A DNA stretch of 44,831 nt from Gammaproteobacteria bacterium BRH_c0. Lineage in GTDB: Bacteria; Pseudomonadota; Gammaproteobacteria; Pseudomonadales; Porticoccaceae. A model generated the notes under the pieces. That model saw only the letters and a list, made by a program, of their open reading frames with translations, was not told the DNA's origin and did no database searches. The first letter of the stretch is position 1. Every line of letters starts with the position of its first letter. Location: positions 1-44,831 of the forward strand of contig LADM01000122.1 of assembly GCA_000961645.1 (NCBI GenBank). Reading direction: 5' to 3'. Made by a program: the position numbers and the translations under genes. This document shows, one piece after another, positions 16,332-25,250 of the stretch.

Positions 16332-16979
16332 TTACGGCTTGCTGGTGGCTGGCAGTTTGCGCGGCCAGGGCAGCAGGCGGCGCCGGAACCACAGCAGGCC
16401 CAGCGCCAGGGACAGATAGATGGCGGGTTCGATCCAGCCGCTTTTCAGCGACCACCAGAAATGCACGCAGACCAGCAACAGCGCCGGATAGATCAGGCTG
16501 TGGAGTGTTTTCCAGCGTCGCCCCAGGCGCCGGACCAGTGCCGGGAACGATGTCAGCGCCAGTACGGCGAGAATCAACCAGGCGCTAAACCCGAGCAGGA
16601 TATAGGTGCGTTTCACCAGTTCATCGCCGATCAAGCCCCAGGCAAAGGCCAGGTCGAGACTCAACCAGGTGGCAAAATGCAGACAGGCCCAGGCAAAGCA
16701 CCACAATCCCAGGGGCCGCCGCAGGCGGATCAGTTGGCCAAAGCCCAACCCCCGCGCCAGGGGTGATACCAGCAGGGTCAGCAGCAACAGGCGCAGGGCG
16801 CCCAGGCCGAGAAAATGAATCAGCTCCTTGACCGGATCGCCCCCCAGCGCTCCGCGGGGTATGGCGTAAAACAGCCAGACAAGGGGCAGCAGGGCGCCGA
16901 GATGGACCGCTACCTGCAACACCCGCACCAGGGGCTTGCGGTACTGGCGCGGCGGCGCAGGCTGGCTGGTTGTCGACAT
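16332..16979 (-). CDS. msrQ: MsrQ, haem-binding membrane subunit of MsrPQ
   Basis: 215-residue integral membrane cytochrome that passes electrons from the quinone pool or flavin reductase to the periplasmic MsrP. The ATG at 16979 is 8 bp after the msrP stop; an upstream extension of the frame runs inside msrP and is not credible. There are six hydrophobic helices. Candidate haem-ligand histidines are His101 (ACLHFATW), His160 (WKTLHSLIY) and His173 (VCVHFWW), matching the ferric-reductase-like domain. It forms a two-gene operon with msrP. Confidence 0.94.
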   Translation of the reverse strand: MSTTSQPAPPRQYRKPLVRVLQVAVHLGALLPLVWLFYAIPRGALGGDPVKELIHFLGLGALRLLLLTLLVSPLARGLGFGQLIRLRRPLGLWCFAWACLHFATWLSLDLAFAWGLIGDELVKRTYILLGFSAWLILAVLALTSFPALVRRLGRRWKTLHSLIYPALLLVCVHFWWSLKSGWIEPAIYLSLALGLLWFRRRLLPWPRKLPATSKP

Positions 16980-16987
16980 CAGGCGGG

Positions 16988-18004
16988 CTAGAAAAATTTC
17001 CGCAGGTTCATCCCTGCATACAGGGACGCCACCTGCTCGCCATAGCCATTGAACGCCAGGGTCGGCTGGCGCTTCACATCCAGCAGGCCACCCGGACCAA
17101 TAAAGCGCTCGCTGGCCTGGGACCAGCGCGGGTGGTCCACCTCGGGATTCACATTGGCGTAAAAACCGTATTCCTGGGGAGCGAGAAGATTCCAGCTGGT
17201 GGGCGGCATTTTCTCCAGCAGGCGGATGCTGACGATGGACTTGATGCCCTTGAAGCCGTACTTCCACGGCACGACAAGGCGCACCGGCGCGCCGTTCTGG
17301 GGCGGCAGTGTCTGGCCATAGATGCCGAGGGACAGCAGGGTCAACGGATGCATGGCCTCGTCCATGCGCAGGCCTTCCACATAGGGGTAGTCGATGCCGC
17401 CACCGACAAAGGACGATCTTTGCCCCGGCATCTGTTCCGGGTCATAGAGGGTTTCAAAGGCCACATAGCGCGCCTTGCTGGTGGGTTCGAAGCGCTTGAG
17501 AAATTTACCCAGTTCCAGGCCCACCCAGGGGATCACCATCGACCAGGCCTCGACACAGCGCATCCGGTAGATGCGCTCTTCAAGAGCGGCGCTGCCGATC
17601 AGCTCGCCAATGTCGACCGTGCCGGGTTTGGCCACCTCCCCCTCGACCCGCAGGGTCCATGGCTCGGTTTTGAGCCCCTGACTGTTGCGCGCAGGATCGG
17701 TTTTGTCGGTGCCAAATTCGTAATAATTGTTGTGGTTGGTCGCCTTCTCCTCCGGCGTCAGGATCAGGCCTGATTCCAGCTTACCCGCCTGGTAGCGCAG
17801 CGGGGCGCGGGGCGCCGCGCCTGTTGCTGGCGTTTGTGGCGCTGAGGGCGAGAGAAAATCCAGCAACCCCGCCTGGGAGCCCGTGGCAGCCAGTGCAGTG
17901 CCAGCTCCCAACCCCTGCAAAAAGCGTCGCCGGTTGAGGTATACGTCTTCGGGGGTCACCTGATTTTCGCCCGCTTCGCCTCGGGTCAATGACTTGATCA
18001 ACAT
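16988..18004 (-). CDS. msrP: MsrP, periplasmic methionine sulfoxide reductase (Mo)
   Basis: 338-residue molybdopterin enzyme that reduces methionine sulfoxide (both diastereomers, free or in proteins) in the periplasm. The N-terminus has a twin-arginine signal, [12 protein letters not shown] (24-35). The sulfite-oxidase-like Mo domain contains [14 protein letters not shown] with the Mo-ligating Cys150. Further family blocks: [39 protein letters not shown] and [18 protein letters not shown]. The ATG at 18004 is preceded by GTGAGG; the longer frame to 18070 lacks an RBS. msrQ follows. Confidence 0.95.
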   Translation of the reverse strand: MLIKSLTRGEAGENQVTPEDVYLNRRRFLQGLGAGTALAATGSQAGLLDFLSPSAPQTPATGAAPRAPLRYQAGKLESGLILTPEEKATNHNNYYEFGTDKTDPARNSQGLKTEPWTLRVEGEVAKPGTVDIGELIGSAALEERIYRMRCVEAWSMVIPWVGLELGKFLKRFEPTSKARYVAFETLYDPEQMPGQRSSFVGGGIDYPYVEGLRMDEAMHPLTLLSLGIYGQTLPPQNGAPVRLVVPWKYGFKGIKSIVSIRLLEKMPPTSWNLLAPQEYGFYANVNPEVDHPRWSQASERFIGPGGLLDVKRQPTLAFNGYGEQVASLYAGMNLRKFF

Positions 18005-18363
18005 ACGCTGCCTCACAGTGGAAGTTGGGTGGCCTGAGCATACTCTTTTACGACAGCCATCTGCCGCCATTTATTCCCCATGCGGTGAATGCGTTGAATG
18101 AGCTGCGATCCCTGCAAACATTCCGATCCACCATGGCTGTGGCTACTGAGTCTTTGTCGTCTGGTACAGGTCGTTTCTTACAACAGATTACACCCCTGAC
18201 TGTTATTTGGCCTGTTTCCTGATCCATGCAACCCATCAGCGACAAATATCCCGGTTTGCTCCCTTTCAGCCCGGTTTCTCAGTAAGATGCGTTGATCAAA
18301 CAGCTTCCACCCTATGCCTGAGGTGAATCAAGCTGATTTCAAACGGAGATTTCGCAGACCGCC
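18005..18363. other. intergenic region between msrP and a small membrane protein gene
   Basis: This 359-bp divergent spacer should carry the msrPQ promoter and that of the plus-strand gene at 18364. I see no tRNA, no convincing ORF on either strand, no strong -35/-10 pair and no long inverted repeat. Confidence 0.5.
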
Positions 18364-18642
18364 ATGAAAACCATGCTCAGAGCCCTCTTTCGCCCTATTC
18401 TCCAGCCCTTTGAAAAGGGCAGTGAACCCTATGCCTACAAACCGCTCAACCGCAAGCTCTTGATTGTGATGGGCGTGCTTTTTTCCGGCCTGGCCCTGGC
18501 TGTTTTTTTTGTCGCCAGGGGCGGCGAAGGCCTGGGGTTTTTGCTGCCGGTGATCGTGTTTGGCGTCGTTGGCACTGTCTGTTTTGTGGTGGGAGGCCTG
18601 GGTAATGAGAGGGCCGTGTCGAAAATCTGGGGCAACAAATAG
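18364..18642 (+). CDS. small two-helix membrane protein, unknown function
   Basis: 92 residues, not recognised. A basic, cytosolic-looking N-terminus (MKTMLRALFRPILQPFEKG, a possible amphipathic helix) precedes two hydrophobic helices at about 33-51 and 57-78, joined by a short Gly-rich turn (ARGGEGLG). The composition is convincingly protein-like and codon use matches the surroundings. A GGAG lies rather far (about 16 nt) upstream. It is followed 35 bp later by the GNAT gene on the same strand. Confidence 0.65.
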   Translation: MKTMLRALFRPILQPFEKGSEPYAYKPLNRKLLIVMGVLFSGLALAVFFVARGGEGLGFLLPVIVFGVVGTVCFVVGGLGNERAVSKIWGNK

Positions 18643-18677
18643 TCTGCCCACTCACGCATCAAAGAATCCCGCTGCCC

Positions 18678-19076
18678 ATGATTGAATACAGCCATAGCAA
18701 AGTGGTGAGCGTTGCCCAGGCCATTGACCTTTATCAGCGTTCGACTCTGGGTGAGCGGCGCCCGGTAGACAGGCCGGATATTTTTGCCGGTATGCTGGAT
18801 AACGCCAGCCTGCTGCTGACGGCCTGGCATGGCGAGACCTTGGTGGGCATTGCCCGCACCCTCACCGATTTCACCTACGTCGCCTATCTTGCCGATCTGG
18901 CCGTGGATACGGCCTATCAGCAACAGGGTATCGGCAAGCAGTTGATCAATGAAACCCGGCTGAGGCTTAAACCGGAATGCATGATCGTGCTGCTGGCTGC
19001 GCCCAAAGCCCATCAATACTATGAACAGCTGGGTTTTGAGTCCAACCCGCGCGGCTGGATGCTGCGCGGATCGTAG
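18678..19076 (+). CDS. GNAT family N-acetyltransferase
   Basis: 132-residue single-domain acetyl-CoA-dependent acyltransferase. The acetyl-CoA binding signature follows beta-4: YLADLAVDTAYQQQGIGKQL with QQQGIG at 81-86, and the C-terminus holds AAPKAHQYYEQLGF, a standard motif B. The substrate is not predictable; it could be a protein N-terminus or a small amine. It lies close behind the small membrane protein gene and convergent with the LTA-synthase-family gene (14-bp gap). Confidence 0.88.
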   Translation: MIEYSHSKVVSVAQAIDLYQRSTLGERRPVDRPDIFAGMLDNASLLLTAWHGETLVGIARTLTDFTYVAYLADLAVDTAYQQQGIGKQLINETRLRLKPECMIVLLAAPKAHQYYEQLGFESNPRGWMLRGS

Positions 19077-19090
19077 CTGCATCAGCAAGT

Positions 19091-21049
19091 CTACCTGGCA
19101 AGGTTGTAGCGCTGCTGACGATACAACCAGGATGGCAGCAGTGAGTGGGCCAGGGCTGCCTTCCTGGCCGCGGGGCGAGCCTCTCCCTTCATGGTCAGCA
19201 CCCGGCTGACAAAATCATAGCGGCCCGCAAGGGCGGTTTTCTCCGGTCGCAACACCGTTACCCCTTCACCCTGCATCAGAGCAAAATAGTTTTCGAACTG
19301 CATCAAAGCCCGGCCTGGTGACTGCTGCTGCTCAGGCGCACTCATATCCCGGCCAATCATCGGGTGTGAGGTATTGAGGCCCATCAGCGACAGCAGGGTG
19401 GGGGCCAGATCAATCTGGCTGGCGATGCTGGTGATGCGCTTCGGTTCCAGATCGGCGCCGAGAATCAGACCCGGAATATGGAAGCGCTCGATGGGCACCA
19501 GGCTGTCACCATAGACGCGAATGTCGTGGTCAGCGACCACCAGGAACAGGGTATCCTTCCAGTAATCACTGTTGCGGGCTTTATCAAAGAACTGTCCGAC
19601 GGCGTAATCCGCATATTTGACCGCGTTGTTGACGGTTTGCTTTTCGGCATCATGCAACTTGATGCGACCATCGGGAAACTCAAACGGCGAGTGATTGCTG
19701 GAACTGAAAGCAAACACCAAAAACGGCTTGTCCCTGGCGTGCAGCTCTTCAATACGCTGATGGGTTTTGTTGAGCAGATCTTCGTCGGAGACACCCCAGC
19801 TACCCTCGAATACCGGGTTCTCGTAGTCATGCTGGCCGATCACCGACTGGAAGCCGTTACCCAAAAAGAACGTCGCCATATTGTCAAAATGGGGTTCGCC
19901 ACCGTAGATAAACTCGGTGAAATAGCCATTCTCGCCCAGCAGTCCGGCCAGGGTAAAAAAGTTATCCTGGGACAGGGACAGTTTGACCACACTGCGCGCT
20001 GGCGTGGGTGGATAGCCGCTGATCACCGCCTCGATGCCCCGCACAGAGCGGGTACCGGTGGCGTACAACTGCTCGAACCACCAGCCCTGATGCTTGAGTT
20101 TTTCCAGCTCGGGGGTAACGGCAACGCCACCCAGAGACTCGACAAAGGTCGCGCCCAGGCTCTCCTGCAACACTATCACTAGGTTCAGCGGCTTGGCACG
20201 CTGGTGGGTGGCTTTCTGTACATGGGCTGTGGGCAATTGCACATCACCATCTGCCTGCAACCAGGGATAGAGTGTGTGCAGCTCGGTCATGATTTCGTCC
20301 TGGCTGAGATCGCCATACACTTCCGATGAACGCCCTTCGTGCTTGAGGTTGTAGATGGCGAAGACCACCGACCAGCTGGAATTGATCATCAGGCTGTTCA
20401 CCAGGGCATCCGGCGTCATGGCAAACATGGCCGGGTTGGCGGGGCGATGGCCCAGGGATGAACGAATCATCAGCACCAGCACCGGCACCGTGATCAGCCA
20501 TACGATGAGCATCTTCCACAGTGGCCATCCGGGACGGTAATCATCTGCCAGAGTAACCCTGAAAAGGCGGGTGATGCCCCATGCCGCCAGAATCGTAACG
20601 ACTGTTCCCAGCAAAAGCGGCAAGCGGAATCCTTCCCACAGGGTGGAAAACACCTCCCTGGGGTATTCCAGGTATTCCACAAACAGGCGGTTGGGACGCA
20701 GATCGTACTGCATGATAAAGGTGGGCGTGGAGGTCTCCATAAACACCAGCAGCGCAACCGCAAACACGCCCCAAACCATGCTCAGCCTGCGCCACAGCGG
20801 CCAGCCGATGCGGTTGGCGAACAACGGCATTACCAGCATCAGCGGCACCAGTAGCAGGCCCAGCATGATCAGATCGGCCCGCACACCCTGCAGAAAGATT
20901 GTCGTCAGGTCGGTGGCTGCCGTGACTCGCTTGAACTGCCACACCACCAGGCCCAGCCTGGACAGGGACAGCACAGCCAGCCCCAGCAGGAGAATCAACA
21001 ACACAGGTTGAAATGGCCCGCAAGCCTTGAAAGCACGATTGATCCGCAT
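19091..21049 (-). CDS. LTA synthase family / sulfatase-fold phospho-transferase
   Basis: 652 residues from the ATG at 21049 (GAGA about 8 nt upstream). Five N-terminal membrane helices (around 15-36, 57-78, 91-106, 143-161, 178-196) are followed by a periplasmic alkaline-phosphatase-like domain from about residue 285. Catalytic landmarks: IVLQESLGA with metal-ligand Glu296, GTRSVRGIEA with probable nucleophile Thr333, and VADHDIRVYGD carrying metal-binding Asp-His. In Gram-negatives this family moves phosphoglycerol or similar head groups onto periplasmic glucans or other envelope glycans; EptA-type phosphoethanolamine transfer is a related chemistry, but the architecture fits the LTA synthase group better. 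A PmrA-box-like repeat sits about 70 bp upstream. Single-gene unit. Confidence 0.9.
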   Translation of the reverse strand: MRINRAFKACGPFQPVLLILLLGLAVLSLSRLGLVVWQFKRVTAATDLTTIFLQGVRADLIMLGLLLVPLMLVMPLFANRIGWPLWRRLSMVWGVFAVALLVFMETSTPTFIMQYDLRPNRLFVEYLEYPREVFSTLWEGFRLPLLLGTVVTILAAWGITRLFRVTLADDYRPGWPLWKMLIVWLITVPVLVLMIRSSLGHRPANPAMFAMTPDALVNSLMINSSWSVVFAIYNLKHEGRSSEVYGDLSQDEIMTELHTLYPWLQADGDVQLPTAHVQKATHQRAKPLNLVIVLQESLGATFVESLGGVAVTPELEKLKHQGWWFEQLYATGTRSVRGIEAVISGYPPTPARSVVKLSLSQDNFFTLAGLLGENGYFTEFIYGGEPHFDNMATFFLGNGFQSVIGQHDYENPVFEGSWGVSDEDLLNKTHQRIEELHARDKPFLVFAFSSSNHSPFEFPDGRIKLHDAEKQTVNNAVKYADYAVGQFFDKARNSDYWKDTLFLVVADHDIRVYGDSLVPIERFHIPGLILGADLEPKRITSIASQIDLAPTLLSLMGLNTSHPMIGRDMSAPEQQQSPGRALMQFENYFALMQGEGVTVLRPEKTALAGRYDFVSRVLTMKGEARPAARKAALAHSLLPSWLYRQQRYNLAR

Positions 21050-21068
21050 GGCTGGATTCTCAGTCACT

Positions 21069-21089
21069 GTACTGCCGCCATGGCAGTAC
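21069..21089. promoter_or_regulatory. 8-bp inverted repeat in the leader of the LTA-synthase-family gene
   Basis: GTACTGCC (21069-21076) and GGCAGTAC (21082-21089) form a perfect palindrome with a 5-bp centre, 20 bp upstream of the chosen start codon. It could be an operator or an mRNA hairpin near the ribosome binding site. Confidence 0.4.
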
Positions 21090-21119
21090 AAAAATAGCCA
21101 TCCATGCTAGTGATGGAAA

Positions 21120-21136
21120 CTTAAGGGACTCTTAAG
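21120..21136 (-). promoter_or_regulatory. PmrA-box-like direct repeat CTTAAG-N5-CTTAAG
   Basis: CTTAAG occurs twice with a 5-bp spacer (minus strand CTTAAG-AGTCC-CTTAAG), 11-bp periodicity, ending 70 bp upstream of the ATG at 21049. This matches the described PmrA (BasR) consensus YTTAAK-N5-YTTAAK. Possible -10 sequences downstream are TAGCAT and TATTTT. No two-component genes are in the window. Confidence 0.5.
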
Positions 21137-21236
21137 CGGTGAAGTCGAAAAATTATTGTTAGTGCTTTTAGGTATGGCCGTTTTGCACCGCAACCGCTGA
21201 GCATATTCAGCGGCGCATCCGGTGGGATAACAGGCC

Positions 21237-21275
21237 AAAAAAAACCGGTTCCACTACGGCGGAACCGGTTTTTTT
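21237..21275. terminator. rho-independent terminator of the rpsO-pnp unit
   Basis: CCGGTTCC (21245-21252) and GGAACCGG (21261-21268) form an 8-bp stem with 8-nt loop; A-run before and T-run after make it symmetrical, so it can act on both strands. It lies 28 nt beyond the pnp stop. A further weak hairpin, CCGCTGA/TCAGCGG, is at 21193-21212. Confidence 0.88.
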
Positions 21276-21302
21276 ATGACAACTCAGGAATATATCGCCG
21301 AA

Positions 21303-23432
21303 CTACTGCGACATATCCTGGGCAGCTTCTTCAGCAGCCGGTTTTTCTTCGGCCAGGGCTTCCTTGATGGACAGCTTGACGCGTCCGCGGTTGTCCACGT
21401 CCAGCACCTTGACTCTCACGGTCTGGCCTTCCTTCAGGTAGTCACTGACGCTGGCAACGCGTTCGTCGGCGATCTGGGAAATGTGTACCAGTCCGTCGGT
21501 GCCAGGCATAAAGGTCACAAAGGCGCCGAAATCGACGATGCGGGCAACCACACCTTCGTAGATACGACCAATTTCCGCTTCGGCGGTGATAGCGCCGATG
21601 CGATCCACTGCAGCCTTGAGGCCTTCGGCGTTATCGCTGTAGATGCGGATATTGCCGCTGTCTTCGATATCGATGGTGGCGCCGGTTTCTTCGGTGAGGG
21701 CGCGGATGGTGGCGCCGCCCTTGCCGATCACATCGCGGATTTTATCGGGATCGATCTTCATGGTGTGGTAACGCGGTGCGCTTTCAGACACCTGGGCGCG
21801 ACCTTCGGCAATCACCTTGTTCATCTCACCGAGGATATGCAGGCGGGCGTGCATGGCTTGGGTCAGCGCGGTTTCCATGATTTCTTCGGTGATGCCTTCG
21901 ATCTTGATGTCCATCTGCAGGGCGGTAACACCCTGGGCAGTACCGGCCACCTTGAAGTCCATGTCGCCGAGGTGATCCTCGTCGCCGAGGATATCGGTGA
22001 GTACGGCAAAGCCTTCAGGATCTTTCACCAGACCCATGGCAATACCGGCTACCGGCGCCTTGAGGGGCACGCCCGCATCCATCAGCGCCAGGCTGGTGCC
22101 GCACACGGATGCCATGGAGCTGGAACCATTGGATTCGGTGATCTCGGACACAACCCGCAGGGTGTAGGGGAAGCCTTCCTGACCGGGCAGCACCGCAGCA
22201 ACACCGCGACGCGCGAGACGACCGTGACCCACTTCGCGACGACCGGTAAAGCCAACACGACCGCACTCGCCCACCGAGTAGGGAGGGAAGTTGTAGTGCA
22301 GCATGAACGGATCTTTGCGCTCGCCTTCGAGGGCGTCGATGATCTGCGCGTCGCGCAGAGAACCGAGGGTCGCGGCTACCAGAGCCTGGGTTTCACCGCG
22401 GGTAAACAGGGCGGAACCATGCACCTTGGGCAGTACGCCAACCTGGATGCTGATGGGGCGGACGGTCTTGCTGTCGCGGCCATCGATGCGGGGTTCGCCA
22501 CGGATGATGCGGCCGCGGACGATTTTCTTTTCGAGCTTCTTGAAAGCGCCTTTGACCTGATCGGCAGTCACACCGGTCTCTTCACTGACCAGGGCTTCAA
22601 GGGCCGCAGAACGAGCGCTGTCGATGGCGCTGACACGGGCCTGCTTGTCGGTGGTGCTGTAGGCGGCATCCAGCGCCGGACCAGCCTGGGCTTTGAGGGC
22701 TTCGGCCAGATCCAGGTTTTCAGCGGGCGCCTGCCAGTTCCAGCGCGGTTTACCGCACTCGCGAACCAGCTCGTCGATTACCAGAATCGCCGCCTGCATT
22801 TCCTGGTGGGCGTAAAGCACGGCGCCCAGCATCAGGTCTTCGGGCAGTTCCTTGGCTTCGGACTCGACCATCAGCACCGCATCGCGGGTGCCGGCTACAA
22901 CCATCTCCAGATCAGAAGTCACCAGATCGGAATAGGTTGGGTTGAGCAGGTAGCCGTTGGCCTGTGAATAACCGACGCGGGCCGCAGCAATAGGGCCGTT
23001 GAACGGTATACCGGAAATCGCCAGCGCTGCGGAGGTGCCGAGCATGGCAGCGATATCGGGATCGATATTCTTGTCGGCTGACAGCACGGTACAGATAACC
23101 TGCACTTCATTCTTGTAACCGGCGGGGAACAGGGGGCGGATGGGCCGGTCGATCAGGCGCGAGGTGAGAGTTTCTTTCTCGCTGGGACGCCCTTCTCGCT
23201 TGAAAAAGCCGCCAGGGATTTTCCCGGCCGCATAGGCTTTTTCCTGGTAGTTGACGGTGAGGGGGAAGAAATCCAGCCCCTCTTTGGCTTCCTTGGCGCC
23301 AACCACGGTACACAGAACGCTGGTGTTATCCATGGTGCAAAGCACAGCACCAGTAGCCTGGCGGGCAATGCGGCCCGTTTCCAGGGTGACGGTATGCTTG
23401 CCGTATTGAAATGATTTAATAATGGGATTCAT
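21303..23432 (-). CDS. pnp: polynucleotide phosphorylase
   Basis: 709-residue 3'-5' exoribonuclease that phosphorolytically degrades RNA and, with RNase E, forms the degradosome core. Two RNase PH domains flank an all-helical domain; the second PH core has [12 protein letters not shown] with a catalytic Asp. The C-terminus carries a KH domain ([17 protein letters not shown]) and an S1 domain ([15 protein letters not shown]), then a Glu/Ala-rich tail. Length matches the family. Start ATG after AAGGACACAAT. It follows rpsO with a 50-bp spacer holding a strong hairpin, the arrangement in which PNPase represses its own mRNA in E. coli. Confidence 0.97.
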   Translation of the reverse strand: MNPIIKSFQYGKHTVTLETGRIARQATGAVLCTMDNTSVLCTVVGAKEAKEGLDFFPLTVNYQEKAYAAGKIPGGFFKREGRPSEKETLTSRLIDRPIRPLFPAGYKNEVQVICTVLSADKNIDPDIAAMLGTSAALAISGIPFNGPIAAARVGYSQANGYLLNPTYSDLVTSDLEMVVAGTRDAVLMVESEAKELPEDLMLGAVLYAHQEMQAAILVIDELVRECGKPRWNWQAPAENLDLAEALKAQAGPALDAAYSTTDKQARVSAIDSARSAALEALVSEETGVTADQVKGAFKKLEKKIVRGRIIRGEPRIDGRDSKTVRPISIQVGVLPKVHGSALFTRGETQALVAATLGSLRDAQIIDALEGERKDPFMLHYNFPPYSVGECGRVGFTGRREVGHGRLARRGVAAVLPGQEGFPYTLRVVSEITESNGSSSMASVCGTSLALMDAGVPLKAPVAGIAMGLVKDPEGFAVLTDILGDEDHLGDMDFKVAGTAQGVTALQMDIKIEGITEEIMETALTQAMHARLHILGEMNKVIAEGRAQVSESAPRYHTMKIDPDKIRDVIGKGGATIRALTEETGATIDIEDSGNIRIYSDNAEGLKAAVDRIGAITAEAEIGRIYEGVVARIVDFGAFVTFMPGTDGLVHISQIADERVASVSDYLKEGQTVRVKVLDVDNRGRVKLSIKEALAEEKPAAEEAAQDMSQ

Positions 23433-23452
23433 ATTGTGTCCTTCTCAAACAA

Positions 23453-23475
23453 AGACGGCTCCCGAGGAGCCGTCT
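23453..23475 (-). terminator. rpsO-pnp intercistronic hairpin
   Basis: A perfect 10-bp stem, AGACGGCTCC/GGAGCCGTCT with a 3-nt loop, starts 7 nt past the rpsO stop and is followed on the minus strand by TTTGTTT. It is a leaky terminator or an RNase III processing site, as in the E. coli operon. Confidence 0.65.
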
Positions 23476-23482
23476 GAATGCA

Positions 23483-23752
23483 TTAACGACGCAGGCCGAG
23501 TCTTTTGATCAGTTCGGCATAGCGGGGAGCGTCTTTGCCTTTGAGGTAATCCAGCAGCTTGCGACGCTGGTTTACCATGCGGATCAGACCGCGACGTGAG
23601 TGGTGGTCTTTTTTATGGCCTTCAAAGTGGCCCTGCAGTTTGTTGATATTGGCGGTGAGCAATGCAACCTGAACTTCCGGTGAACCTGTATCGGATTCCG
23701 CCCGGGCGTAGTCTTTGGTAATTGCTGCTTTTTCCTGTGCACTCAGTGCCAT
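23483..23752 (-). CDS. rpsO: 30S ribosomal protein S15
   Basis: 89-residue primary 16S rRNA-binding protein of the small-subunit platform. The length is exactly that of the family, and the conserved segments [22 protein letters not shown] and [21 protein letters not shown] are intact. GGAG lies 10 nt before the ATG. It sits between truB (103 bp upstream) and pnp; a small hairpin GGCTCA/TGAGCC (23820-23834) precedes it. Confidence 0.97.
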   Translation of the reverse strand: MALSAQEKAAITKDYARAESDTGSPEVQVALLTANINKLQGHFEGHKKDHHSRRGLIRMVNQRRKLLDYLKGKDAPRYAELIKRLGLRR

Positions 23753-23855
23753 GATACTTTCTCCACTATGCGATGATTGATTCGGGGATGTCCGCGCATA
23801 GGTACAGACACCCTAGGTCGGCTCACTATGAGCCAATTCGTTACCTGCTATTTGA

Positions 23856-24821
23856 TCAGGCTTGAGCCGCTGGGCTTGCGCCTTGCGGTTCCACCACCAG
23901 GCGCTTGGGCGCCAGGCGGCCATCTTCCAGCACTTCGCCAACCCCGAGAAACTGGCCGCCGCTTTCAAAGATGCGCACTATATCGCCTTCCTGCGCTTCG
24001 CGGTAGGCTTTGGGGGCCGTCACCGGCTGGCCGCGGCGGAAATACCAGGCCACAGATTCCGGCAGATCGACCGCCATCAGATGGGCAACAGACGCATCCA
24101 CCGGCTTGAGCAGGTAATCCAGGTCTTCACCCAGGCAGTTTTCCCGCAGTGTTTCGAGCTCGGCCAGAGTGATACTGTCCTGATCGCTAAAACAGCCCGC
24201 TTCGCTGCGGTGCAATTTGCTGACATGGGCGCCACAGCCCACAGCCGCGCCGAGGTCTTCCGCCAGGGTGCGGATATAGGTGCCCTTGCTGCAGCGAATT
24301 TCCACATCTGCCTCGGCCTCTTCGCCAGGGCGAAAGGCCAGCAGGCGGTAGCTGTAGATCGTCACCGGTCTTGCGTTGCGCTCCACCTCGACACCCTGGC
24401 GCGCCAGTTTGTAGAGGGGAACACCATCAACTTTCAGGGCCGAGTACATGGGCGGCACCTGCATGATATCGCCGACAAAACCCTCAATGGCCCCAACCAC
24501 CTGCTGCTCGGTGAGAGCTGCCGCACTGTGGCGTTCCAGCACCTCGCCCTCGGCATCCGCCGTGGTGGTGGTGGCGCCAAAGCGGAAGGTGCTCAGGTAG
24601 CACTTGTCCGCATCCAGCAAAAACTGGGTAAATTTGGTGGCTTCGCCAAAGCAGATGGGCAGCACGCCGGTCGCCAGGGGATCGAGGCTGCCGGTGTGTC
24701 CCGCCTTGGCGGCGTAAAACAGGTACTTGGCTTTTTGCAGGGTGTCGTTGGAGGTCATTCCCGCTGGCTTGTTGACCACCAGAATACCGCTGACGGGCCT
24801 GCCCCGTTGCTTGCGACCCAA
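23856..24821 (-). CDS. truB: tRNA pseudouridine(55) synthase
   Basis: 321-residue enzyme that makes pseudouridine-55 in the T-loop of nearly all tRNAs. The catalytic block GHTGSLDPLATGVLP contains Asp47; VNKPAGMTS at the N-terminus, KGTYIRTLAEDLG and a C-terminal PUA-like domain complete the fold. The start is a TTG at 24821 directly abutting the rbfA TAA (TAATTG), with GGAGGA about 10 nt upstream inside rbfA, so translation is coupled. Product begins LGRKQRGRPVSG, as expected for the family. Confidence 0.95.
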   Translation of the reverse strand: MGRKQRGRPVSGILVVNKPAGMTSNDTLQKAKYLFYAAKAGHTGSLDPLATGVLPICFGEATKFTQFLLDADKCYLSTFRFGATTTTADAEGEVLERHSAAALTEQQVVGAIEGFVGDIMQVPPMYSALKVDGVPLYKLARQGVEVERNARPVTIYSYRLLAFRPGEEAEADVEIRCSKGTYIRTLAEDLGAAVGCGAHVSKLHRSEAGCFSDQDSITLAELETLRENCLGEDLDYLLKPVDASVAHLMAVDLPESVAWYFRRGQPVTAPKAYREAQEGDIVRIFESGGQFLGVGEVLEDGRLAPKRLVVEPQGASPAAQA

Positions 24822-25208
24822 TTACTCGTCCTCCGACTGGCTTTTGGCCTGGTCTTTGGCGAGCGCCAGATCGATCAGCGCCGACAGCTTCTGGCCGCGC
24901 TCGCCGCTGCCGTCGTAGTAGAAACGCAGCTTGGGGATGGAGCGCATGCGGATCGACTTGGCCACCTGGGCACGCAGAAATCCTGCCGCGCCATTGAGGA
25001 TATCGAGGGCGATTTTGGCGTCTTCTGCCTCCTTGGGTACCACAAAATTGATATACACCTTGGCGAAGGACATGTCGCGGCTGACTTCCACTGCCGTGAT
25101 ATTGACCATCCCCAGACGCGGGTCGCCCATCTCGTCGCGGATAAGCTGGACAAGCTCCCGCTGCAGGGCGTCGGCAACCCGGTCTGTGCGGCTGAATTCT
25201 CTTGGCAT
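24822..25208 (-). CDS. rbfA: 30S ribosome-binding factor A
   Basis: 128-residue KH-type ribosome maturation factor needed for late processing of the 16S 5' end and for cold adaptation. MPREFSRTDRVADALQREL at the N-terminus and MGDPRLGMVNITAVEVSRDM are family-typical. The C-terminal tail (LAKDQAKSQSEDE) is acidic and probably disordered. It is 42 bp from infB; the hairpin TAACAGT/ACTGTTA (25231-25253) overlaps the infB stop. truB is abutting downstream. Confidence 0.95.
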   Translation of the reverse strand: MPREFSRTDRVADALQRELVQLIRDEMGDPRLGMVNITAVEVSRDMSFAKVYINFVVPKEAEDAKIALDILNGAAGFLRAQVAKSIRMRSIPKLRFYYDGSGERGQKLSALIDLALAKDQAKSQSEDE

Positions 25209-25250
25209 GGGCTGGTTGGCGCATGGCTGATAACAGTCTGTTGAGCACTG

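Noticed and set aside
16980..17267. N-terminal extension of msrQ
   Set aside because: It lies inside the msrP coding sequence, has no hydrophobic or family-like sequence, and the ATG at 16979 gives the normal MsrQ length.
21276..22967. A 563-codon plus-strand ORF antisense to pnp
   Set aside because: Mirror frame of pnp; the start lies in the pnp terminator and the product is low-complexity.
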